A stretch of DNA of 64,000 bases. Origin: Kutzneria kofuensis. Lineage in GTDB: Bacteria > Actinomycetota > Actinomycetes > Mycobacteriales > Pseudonocardiaceae. The notes under the pieces were generated by a model. It did no database searches and was not told where the DNA came from. It saw only the letters and a list, made by a program, of their open reading frames with translations. Below, piece after piece: positions 58,529-64,000 of the stretch. The stretch covers positions 6,822,038-6,886,037 of the forward strand of contig NZ_JACHIR010000001.1 in NCBI RefSeq assembly GCF_014203355.1, in the 5' to 3' direction. A program made the translations under genes and the position numbers. Position 1 is the stretch's first letter; the number at the start of each line of letters is the position of its first letter.

Positions 58529-58773
58529 ACGTGCCGCAGTACGACGTGGCCGCGCTGCGCCGCGCGCTCGCCGAGGACCCGCGGACCGCGGAGCTGGGCG
58601 TGCACGTGCGCATCCGCGGTGATCAGCTGTTCCTGTCCGGCGATGTGGCGTGCGAGCAGCGGCGCGCGGCGGTGGCCGAGGTCGTCGCCGAGCACGCGGA
58701 TGGACTGGTGCTGCACAACGAGGTGCACATCGTGCGGGCGGATCCGCCGACCGAACAGGAGGACCTGCGATGA
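58525..58773 (+). CDS. Small BON-domain protein
   Basis: The product has 82 residues. The core VHVRIRGDQLFLSGDVACEQRRAAVAEVVAEHADGLVLHNEVHIV follows the BON pattern (strand, conserved Gly, helix, final strand), a fold that binds phospholipid or other ligands. No signal peptide is seen, so it is cytoplasmic. GTG 58525 and the stop each overlap a neighbour by four bases. This coupling to a nucleotidyltransferase and a phosphoesterase is unusual and its role is unknown. Confidence 0.8.
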   Translation: MNVPQYDVAALRRALAEDPRTAELGVHVRIRGDQLFLSGDVACEQRRAAVAEVVAEHADGLVLHNEVHIVRADPPTEQEDLR

Positions 58774-59501
58774 TCCGGGTCGCCGCCGTCGGCGACGTGC
58801 ACCTCGGCGTCGACACCAAGGGCACCCTGCGCCCCGCCTACGAAGGCATCGCCGAGCACGCCGATCTCGTGCTGCTGGCCGGCGATCTGACCAGGCTCGG
58901 CACCGTCGCCGAGGGCGAGGTCGTCGCCGACGAGTTCGCCGGGCTGGACGTGCCGGTGGTCGCGGTGCTCGGCAATCACGACCACCAGTCCGACGCCGAG
59001 GAGAAGATCGCCGGGCTGCTCGTCGACCGGGGCATCACCGTGCTGGAGGGCAGCGGCACCGTGCTGGACGTCGACGGCGTGCGGGTCGGCATCGCCGGCG
59101 CCAAGGGTTTCGGCGGCGGGTTCGCCGGCAAGTGCGGGCATGCCTTCGGCGAGCGGGAGATGAAGGCGTTCATCCACCACACCGAGGACGTCGCCGAGCA
59201 GTTGCGGACCGCGCTGCTGGGGCTGACCGCCGACGTCCGGATCTCGCTGACGCACTACTCGCCGTCGGCCGACACGCTGCGCGGCGAGCCGCCGGAGATC
59301 TTCCCGTTCCTCGGCTCGTACCTGCTCGCCGAGGCCATCGACGACAGCAACGTCGACCTGGCCCTGCACGGCCACGCCCACTACGGCAGCGAGGCCGGCA
59401 CCACCGCGGGCGGGGTTCGGGTCCGCAACGTCGCGCAGCCGGTGATCCAGGCCGCGTACCGCGTCTACACCCTGGAGCCGGCTTCGGTCGTGCCGGAGTG
59501 A
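58770..59501 (+). CDS. Calcineurin-like metallophosphoesterase
   Basis: The product has 243 residues. The motifs are AVGDVHLG (DxH), LLAGDLTR (GD), VLGNHDHQ (GNHD), a histidine in LTHYSPSAD, and LALHGHAHYG (GHxH). It is larger than the phosphoesterase at 56478 and belongs to the group annotated as cytoplasmic metallophosphoesterases. ATG 58770 overlaps the BON gene. Its 3' end overlaps the converging CGNR gene by 37 bases. The substrate is unknown. Confidence 0.9.
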   Translation: MIRVAAVGDVHLGVDTKGTLRPAYEGIAEHADLVLLAGDLTRLGTVAEGEVVADEFAGLDVPVVAVLGNHDHQSDAEEKIAGLLVDRGITVLEGSGTVLDVDGVRVGIAGAKGFGGGFAGKCGHAFGEREMKAFIHHTEDVAEQLRTALLGLTADVRISLTHYSPSADTLRGEPPEIFPFLGSYLLAEAIDDSNVDLALHGHAHYGSEAGTTAGGVRVRNVAQPVIQAAYRVYTLEPASVVPE

Positions 59502-59992
59502 CGCTCGCGGTGCCGGGCCTGGCGGGCTCGGTTGGCGCATGTCTTGGTGTCGCAGAACTTCCGCCGCTCGTCGCCGTGCGCGAAGAACAGCACGCAGTCG
59601 TGGTTGGCGCAGCCCCGCAGCGTTGCGCCGGCCACGACCTCGACCGCCGACCGGGCGATGACGGCGAGCGCGCCACCACCCCACTCCACCACCGGACCGT
59701 CCGAAGTGGACGACAAGGTGGCCACACACCGGTGCGCGGCCTTGTTGATGCTCGTCGTGGCCGCCGGTGACGGCGGGCGGCTGTCAACGGCCGAGCGGAA
59801 GACCTCGCGGACGGCGTCCCGCAGTTCCCGGAGCTCGTCCCCGTCCACCGCGCCCAGCGCCGGGTGCAGGTCGAGCCAGGCGGCGAGGCCCGCGTCATCG
59901 GCGATCAGGTCCACGTCCCGGCCGCGCATCCGCACGGTCGTGTTGGCCAGATCGACCGCCAGGGGCTCGCCGAGCAGTGGAAAAGTGGTCAC
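59465..59992 (-). CDS. CGNR zinc-finger transcriptional regulator (ABATE domain)
   Basis: The product has about 175 residues. The N-terminal ABATE-type domain (PLAVDLANTTVRMRGRDVDLI) precedes a C-terminal zinc finger (LRGCANHDCVLFFAHGDERRKFCDTKTCANRARQARHRER), whose CANR matches the CGNR motif. GTG 59992 is preferred; a longer version from 60049 would read through the operators. It is divergent from the alpha/beta hydrolase gene, with two TAACGCA-type palindromes between, which it probably binds. Confidence 0.88.
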   Translation of the reverse strand: MTTFPLLGEPLAVDLANTTVRMRGRDVDLIADDAGLAAWLDLHPALGAVDGDELRELRDAVREVFRSAVDSRPPSPAATTSINKAAHRCVATLSSTSDGPVVEWGGGALAVIARSAVEVVAGATLRGCANHDCVLFFAHGDERRKFCDTKTCANRARQARHRERHSGTTEAGSRV

Positions 59993-60001
59993 GACATCCA
60001 G

Positions 60002-60022
60002 AGTAACGCATCTTCCGTTACT
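60002..60022. promoter_or_regulatory. Operator copy A of the CGNR/hydrolase pair
   Basis: Arms AGTAACGCA and TCCGTTACT around TCT match with one mismatch. It lies beside the CGNR start codon. Copy B is 38 bases away, centre to centre. Confidence 0.72.
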
Positions 60023-60038
60023 TGTGCTACGGTCGCTC

Positions 60039-60061
60039 AAGTAACGCATCGTGCGTTACTT
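60039..60061. promoter_or_regulatory. Operator copy B of the CGNR/hydrolase pair
   Basis: Arms AAGTAACGCA and TGCGTTACTT around TCG are a perfect inverted repeat, 17 bases before the hydrolase start codon. Confidence 0.8.
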
Positions 60062-60078
60062 CGACTTCGGAGGATGTC

Positions 60079-60942
60079 ATGGCGATCCGGTACCGCAGGG
60101 CGACCGTGGACGGGGTGTCGGTGTTCTACCGGGAGGCCGGCGACCCGGCCCGGCCCACGCTGCTGCTCCTGCACGGCTTCCCGACCTCGTCGGTGATGTT
60201 CCGGGACCTCATCCCGCTGCTCGCCGACGACTTCCACCTCGTCGCGCCCGACCTGCCCGGCTTCGGCCAGTCCGACATGCCGCCCGTCGACGAGTTCGAG
60301 TACAGCTTCGACCACCTCGCCGAGGTCATCGACAAGTTCGTCGGGCAGCTCGGCCTGGGCACTTTCGGCGTCTACGTGCAGGACTACGGCTCACCCGTCG
60401 GTTTCCGCCTGGCGGTCAAGCGACCCGACCAGGTGCGGGCGATCATCACCCAGAACGGCAATGCCTACGAGGAGGGCCTCGTCCCCGAGTTCTGGGCCCC
60501 ACGTCGGGCGTCCTGGGCCGACTGGAACCCCTCCGCCGAGGCGCAAGCCGCCGCCGCGCTGACCTTCGATCTCGTCCGGTGGCAGTACCTGCACGGCGAG
60601 CCCGATCCCGAGCTCGTCAGCCCCGACGCCTACACCCTCGACGCCCTGCTGCTGGAGCGTCCGGGCGCCCGTGAGGTCAACCTGCGGCTTTTCCACGACT
60701 ACCGCACCAACCCGCCGCTCTACCCCGCCTGGCAGGCCTTCCTTCGGGAGCGCCGCCCCGGCGTCCTGGCTGCCTGGGGCCGCAACGACCAGATCTTCGG
60801 CCCCGACGGCGCCCGCGCCTTTGCCAGGGACGTCCCCGACGCCGAGATCCACCTCCTCGACGCCGGCCACTTCGCGTTGGAGACCCAGGCGTCGACCATC
60901 GCCGCGCTGATCCGCGACTTCGCGCCCAAACACCTGTCCTGA
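60079..60942 (+). CDS. Alpha/beta hydrolase (epoxide hydrolase/haloalkane dehalogenase-like)
   Basis: The product has 287 residues. HGFPTSS forms the oxyanion hole (HGxP). The nucleophile is Asp102 in GVYVQDYGSPVG, not Ser. The acid is in WGRNDQIF and the histidine in DAGHFALE. An aspartate nucleophile marks epoxide hydrolases and haloalkane dehalogenases. HGxP rather than HGxx with Asn/Trp favours an epoxide hydrolase. The ATG follows CGGAGG. It is controlled with the divergent CGNR regulator. Confidence 0.9.
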   Translation: MAIRYRRATVDGVSVFYREAGDPARPTLLLLHGFPTSSVMFRDLIPLLADDFHLVAPDLPGFGQSDMPPVDEFEYSFDHLAEVIDKFVGQLGLGTFGVYVQDYGSPVGFRLAVKRPDQVRAIITQNGNAYEEGLVPEFWAPRRASWADWNPSAEAQAAAALTFDLVRWQYLHGEPDPELVSPDAYTLDALLLERPGAREVNLRLFHDYRTNPPLYPAWQAFLRERRPGVLAAWGRNDQIFGPDGARAFARDVPDAEIHLLDAGHFALETQASTIAALIRDFAPKHLS

Positions 60943-61065
60943 ACCCCGGCGAGTCACGCGCTCAGACCCACCGAATGTAAGAACCAGGCAGAACTGAAAC
61001 TCGACTCTCAGTTCTGTCCGAAACCTACATTCGGTGGGTCCCAGAGCGTGACTCGCGGGGTTCAG
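60939..61065. repeat. Long imperfect inverted repeat between converging genes
   Basis: Arms of about 42 bases (60939-60980 and 61024-61065) match except for a few differences and include both stop codons (CTGAACCCC ends). A second perfect 9-bp hairpin CAGAACTGA / TCAGTTCTG (60989-60997, 61008-61016) sits inside. One arm recurs at 45221. It acts at least as a bidirectional terminator. Confidence 0.8.
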
Positions 61066-61880
61066 AAGGTGTAGCGGAGGTAGAGGCCCAGGTCGCGGAG
61101 GGGCGGGAAGTGCTTGACGAGGCGGGTGAGGAGTCGGGTGCTGGGCGGGAGGGCACGGGACGCCGGGGCGAGGAGGGCGCTGTCGGCGTTGACGCAGTGC
61201 AGGCGGGAGTCGATGGCATCGATGTCGGCGCGGCTGTTGATGGCCCACTCCAGCATGGGGTTGCCGAAGGCCCGCTTGAGCATGAGGTTGACGAGCCAGA
61301 TGCCGTAGCGGTTGTGGCCGTCGAAGGCGAAGGTGCCGTGTCCGAAGTGGTCGACGACGCGGCGGAACAGGAGGTGGCCGTCCGCGGGGGAGAGGTACAT
61401 CGTGAGGCCCTCGGCGAGCAGGAACACGGGGCGGTCGGTGGGAATGGCCGAGAGCCACGCCTCCGAGGTCACAGATGACGCGATCATCTGGTAGCCGGGG
61501 CGCGCGGGGAAGAGCTTGCGGCGGACGTCGATGACGTCGGGGAAGTCGACGTCGAACCAGGCCACTGACGGGCCGGGGTCGATGCGCCACACCCGGGTGT
61601 CCAGGCCGCAAGCCAGGTGCACGACGGTGGCGGTGGGGTTCGCGGCAAGGAACTCCCGGGTCCAGTCGTCGAAGTGCTTGGAACGGGAGGCGGCGTTGGG
61701 GGCGACCTTCTCGTTGACGGCCTTCATCCGCGAGAAGTCGTAATCGATCTTCGACAGCGCCTCGACGGCCATGTGGTCGTTGAGGATCGACGGGGTCATC
61801 CGGGCGTCCAGAGCCTTGCCGTACAACGTGACGAGCGAGGTCTCCATCGCCCGGTCCAGCCGAACCTTCACCTGCGTCAT
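61062..61880 (-). CDS. Class I SAM-dependent methyltransferase (leucine carboxyl methyltransferase family)
   Basis: The product has 272 residues. The SAM site is VVHLACGLDTRVWRIDPG, followed by WFDVDFPDVIDVRRKL and VFLLAEGLTMYLSPADGHLLF, the order of the LCM/Tcmp family. Actinomycete members methylate carboxyl or other oxygen atoms of small molecules and often sit with polyketide genes. Here it is translationally coupled (ATGA) to a TetR gene, whose repressor probably controls it. The substrate is unknown. Confidence 0.9.
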   Translation of the reverse strand: MTQVKVRLDRAMETSLVTLYGKALDARMTPSILNDHMAVEALSKIDYDFSRMKAVNEKVAPNAASRSKHFDDWTREFLAANPTATVVHLACGLDTRVWRIDPGPSVAWFDVDFPDVIDVRRKLFPARPGYQMIASSVTSEAWLSAIPTDRPVFLLAEGLTMYLSPADGHLLFRRVVDHFGHGTFAFDGHNRYGIWLVNLMLKRAFGNPMLEWAINSRADIDAIDSRLHCVNADSALLAPASRALPPSTRLLTRLVKHFPPLRDLGLYLRYTF

Positions 61881-62527
61881 GGCAACTCCCCGAGAAGTTC
61901 GGACAGCCAGTCCGAGAACAGGCCCACGACCTCGACAGCGGCGGCCGAGGGATCCGGTGTCGCGGAAGGCTCGAAGGCCCGGCGCACGGTCAGCGCGAGC
62001 GCGTCGGCCTTGTCCTCGACGTCGAAATCCGGCGTCAGCGACTCCAGCACGAACGAACCGGTCACCGCCGCGGACAGCCGGTACGCCAAGAGATCCGACG
62101 GCTCGTCGAGCAGCAGGCCGTGCTTGTGCAGCACGGCCAGGTAGCGGTCGGTCGTCTCCCGCTTCCCGCCGGCGAAAAGCATGCCGCTCCGCGACCGCGT
62201 CATCAGCTCACCCAGCAGTTCGACGTCACCGGTCGACCACGCCCGCGCCAGCGGCCGGGCCATGATCGCCAGGAACACCCACCGCATCGACCGGTGCAGC
62301 AGCACCTCCGCGGGATCGGCCCGCATCGCATCCAGCTGATCGGCGACCAACCGGGCGGCGTCCCGGGTCAGCACGGCGCCGAACAGTTCCAGCTTGCTGG
62401 GCCAATAGAGGTACACGGTGCCCTTGCCGACACCGGCCCGCCGCGCGACCTCGTCCACGGTGATCCGCCGATACCCGTAGCTGACCAGCAGCTCCTCGGC
62501 CGCGTCGAGGATGCGAGCCGCCTTCAC
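61877..62527 (-). CDS. TetR-family transcriptional regulator
   Basis: The product has 216 residues. The HTH is ILDAAEELLVSYGYRRITVDEVARRAGVGKGTVYLYWPSKLELF. GTG 62527 follows AGGAGG by seven bases. It is the first gene of a two-gene operon with the methyltransferase and overlaps it by four bases. The inverted repeat at 62546-62572, 19 bases upstream, is the expected autoregulatory site and could also act on the divergent aminotransferase gene. Confidence 0.92.
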   Translation of the reverse strand: MKAARILDAAEELLVSYGYRRITVDEVARRAGVGKGTVYLYWPSKLELFGAVLTRDAARLVADQLDAMRADPAEVLLHRSMRWVFLAIMARPLARAWSTGDVELLGELMTRSRSGMLFAGGKRETTDRYLAVLHKHGLLLDEPSDLLAYRLSAAVTGSFVLESLTPDFDVEDKADALALTVRRAFEPSATPDPSAAAVEVVGLFSDWLSELLGELP

Positions 62528-62545
62528 GCCGAAGCCTCCTGACGA

Positions 62546-62572
62546 ACTGACTGAATCCGTTTTTCAGTCAGT
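62546..62572. promoter_or_regulatory. TetR operator between the TetR and aminotransferase genes
   Basis: Perfect 10-bp arms ACTGACTGAA and TTCAGTCAGT surround a 7-base spacer. The TGACTGA-type arms resemble sites of other TetR repressors of this HTH type. Confidence 0.8.
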
Positions 62573-62609
62573 CTAGCCCGCGGCCACGAGCGGGGCCAGG
62601 ATCGAGGGC

Positions 62610-63905
62610 ATGACCGACAGCGTGAAGAGGGGCCTGCGCGACCACCTGCTGCTGCACTTCGGCCAGCACGCCAAGCTCCGTGACGGTGAGTATCCGCTGG
62701 TCATCGACCGTGCCGAGGGTGTGCACGTGATCGACACGGACGGCCGCCGCTACCTGGACGCGCTGTCCTGCCTGTTCTGTGCCCAGCTCGGCTACTCCTA
62801 CGGGGACGAGTTCGCCGAGGCGGCGACGGCCCAGCTCAAGCGCCTGCCGTTCAACACCAACTGGAACACCGCCCACCCGCCGGCGATCGAGTTGGCCGAG
62901 CGCCTGGCCGGTCTCGCGCCGGACGGCATCAACCGGGCCTTCTTCACCTCGGGCGGCTCCGAGGCGGTGGAGTCGGCATGGAAGATCGCCCGCCAGTACC
63001 ACGTCGCCAACGGCCAGCCGGAGCGTGTGAAAGCGGTTGCCCGCCGGACCGCCTACCACGGCCAGACTCTGGGCGCCCTCGCCCTCACCGGCATCCCGGC
63101 GCTGAAGGACCCCTTCGGCCCGCCGGCCATCGACGTGGCCAGGGTGCCCAACACCGGCGAGGGCGACCTCGAGTTCCTGCTGCGCGAGACCGAAGAGACG
63201 ATCATCGCCGCCGACCCGGGGACCATCGGCATGCTGATCGCCGAGCCGGTGCAGAACGCCGGGGGCTGCTTCACCCCGCCGACGGGCTACTGGGCCGGCC
63301 TCCGCGAACTCGCCGATCGCTACGGCTTCCTGCTCGTCGCCGACGAGGTGATCACCGGCTTCGGCCGCATCGGCGAGTACTTCGCGGTGCCCGAGGTCGT
63401 CCCCGACATGATCACCATCGCCAAGGGGCTGACCTCGGCGTACGCCCCGATGGGCGCCGTCCTGGTCAGCGACCGGGTCGCCGAGCCGTACTTCCGCCCC
63501 GGCCAGGCGCTCTCGCACGGCATCACCTTCGGCGGCCACCCGCTGGCGGCCGCGATCGCCCTGCGCAACCTGGAGATCTTCGAGCGGGACAAGATCCTGG
63601 ACGGGGTCCGCGAGCTGGCCCCGCACCTGCGGCGGAGGATGCACGAGCTGCACCGACTCGACGTCGTCAAGGACGTCCGCGGCGACGGCTTCTTCTACGC
63701 AGCCGAGCTGGACCTGGCCGATCCGGCCCAGATCAAGGGCGCGATTCCGCGACGGCTGCGCGAGGTCGGCCTGATCGCCCGCGCCGACGACCGCGGCGCG
63801 CCGGTGGTGCAGATCGCGCCGCCCCTGGTGTGCGAGCGGGAGCACCTGGACGAGATCGTGGACAAGATCGGCAACGTTCTGGGTGAATTTCTACAGGAAC
63901 ATTGA
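62610..63905 (+). CDS. Class III (omega) aminotransferase, PLP-dependent
   Basis: The product has 431 residues. The PLP site has SGGSEAVESAWKIARQY, the aspartate in LLVADEVITGFGR, and Lys272 in TIAKGLTSAYAPMG. The N-terminus DGEYPLVIDRAEGVHVIDTDGRRYLDALS is typical of the class. It transfers an amino group between an omega-amino compound (such as an amine or beta-alanine-like acid) and pyruvate or a keto acid. The exact substrate cannot be read from the sequence. It is divergent from the TetR-methyltransferase operon. Confidence 0.93.
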   Translation: MTDSVKRGLRDHLLLHFGQHAKLRDGEYPLVIDRAEGVHVIDTDGRRYLDALSCLFCAQLGYSYGDEFAEAATAQLKRLPFNTNWNTAHPPAIELAERLAGLAPDGINRAFFTSGGSEAVESAWKIARQYHVANGQPERVKAVARRTAYHGQTLGALALTGIPALKDPFGPPAIDVARVPNTGEGDLEFLLRETEETIIAADPGTIGMLIAEPVQNAGGCFTPPTGYWAGLRELADRYGFLLVADEVITGFGRIGEYFAVPEVVPDMITIAKGLTSAYAPMGAVLVSDRVAEPYFRPGQALSHGITFGGHPLAAAIALRNLEIFERDKILDGVRELAPHLRRRMHELHRLDVVKDVRGDGFFYAAELDLADPAQIKGAIPRRLREVGLIARADDRGAPVVQIAPPLVCEREHLDEIVDKIGNVLGEFLQEH

Positions 63906-63929
63906 CGTAACGGCGTCATGTTGTAGAAA
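63888..63929. promoter_or_regulatory. Inverted repeat spanning the aminotransferase stop codon
   Basis: Outer arms TTTCTACA (63888-63895) and TGTAGAAA (63922-63929), and inner arms TGACG (63903-63907) and CGTCA (63914-63918), form a gapped palindrome. It is AT-richer than most terminators here and lies 30 bases before the next start, so an operator of the next gene is likely. Confidence 0.55.
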
Positions 63930-63958
63930 CTGAGATCCTCACCACGAGGAGGCGGACC

Positions 63959-64000
63959 GTGCAGGTGTCCTTCGACGCGCACCCGGACACTTACCGGCAC
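63959..64000 (+). CDS. Start of a further gene, cut by the window; possibly benzoyl-CoA-dihydrodiol lyase
   Basis: GTG 63959 follows GAGGAGG with good spacing and opens a frame VQVSFDAHPDTYRH that runs off the end. The pattern D-x-x-P-D-x-Y-R-H near the N-terminus resembles the start of BoxC-type benzoyl-CoA-dihydrodiol lyases as I remember them. Fourteen residues are too few to be sure. Confidence 0.4.
   Translation, partial: MQVSFDAHPDTYRH

Overview
The window is 64 kb of very GC-rich DNA with strong third-position GC, many GTG starts and tightly overlapping genes. The gene families (modular type I polyketide synthase, mycofactocin system, DUF574 methyltransferase, PaaX and HxlR regulators, split LigD) point to a filamentous actinomycete. 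A Pseudonocardiales genus such as Kutzneria or Amycolatopsis would fit, but this is an inference because no rRNA or tRNA gene was seen.

Region 1 (1-10.7 kb) is the right-hand end of a modular polyketide synthase cluster. A 5'-truncated AT-DH-KR-ACP protein with a C-terminal docking tail is followed by a full KS-AT-DH-KR-ACP module, a type II thioesterase and an orphan PqqD-like small protein. Both ATs have malonyl-type motifs. Both carry a rare TTA leucine codon at the same place, in a short patch of nearly identical DNA.

Region 2 (10.75-26.2 kb) centres on the redox cofactor mycofactocin. A mycofactocin-type SDR, a VOC protein and a P450-ferredoxin operon lead to mftR and a divergent 12-gene run: mftA (31 codons), mftB, mftC, two FadH/OYE flavoenzymes, ETF alpha, a FixC-like flavoprotein, FixX, ETF beta, an SDR, mftF and mftE. 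Almost every junction from mftB onward overlaps. mftD is absent. The ETF/FixC/FixX block suggests a dedicated electron outlet for the cofactor.

Region 3 (26.2-34.1 kb) is accessory: an MFS efflux pump divergent from an SDR over a palindromic operator, HxlR and TetR regulators flanking the remnant of a quinone oxidoreductase gene, an M14 carboxypeptidase, an AraC regulator, an aldo/keto reductase and a DUF574 methyltransferase.

Region 4 (34.2-43.2 kb) is an aromatic catabolic cluster. It encodes an aryl-CoA ligase, a PaaX-type regulator, a fumarylacetoacetate-hydrolase-fold enzyme and a gentisate 1,2-dioxygenase on one strand. On the other it encodes a hotdog thioesterase, a salicylyl-CoA 5-hydroxylase/OYE fusion, a nitrilase and an aldo/keto reductase. 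The order suggests salicylate (perhaps from an aromatic nitrile) to salicylyl-CoA, gentisyl-CoA, gentisate and then ring cleavage. A 13-bp motif overlaps the -35 element of both promoters.

Region 5 (43.2-64 kb) mixes stress, DNA-repair and regulatory genes. These are an XRE-cupin regulator, TetR plus peroxiredoxin-like protein, YdcF, a UMP kinase paralogue, the LigD PE-polymerase half, Sir2 with a short Rho paralogue, LuxR, MarR/SDR, divergent secreted beta-1,3-glucanases (GH16 and GH64, with CBM32 domains), the LigD ligase half, a nucleotidyltransferase/BON/phosphoesterase trio, a CGNR regulator and hydrolase, a TetR/methyltransferase pair and a class III aminotransferase. The last 42 bases open a further gene, perhaps boxC. 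Many divergent gaps hold clean palindromic operators. No intergenic gap exceeds 300 bases, and no tRNA, rRNA, CRISPR array or insertion sequence was recognised.
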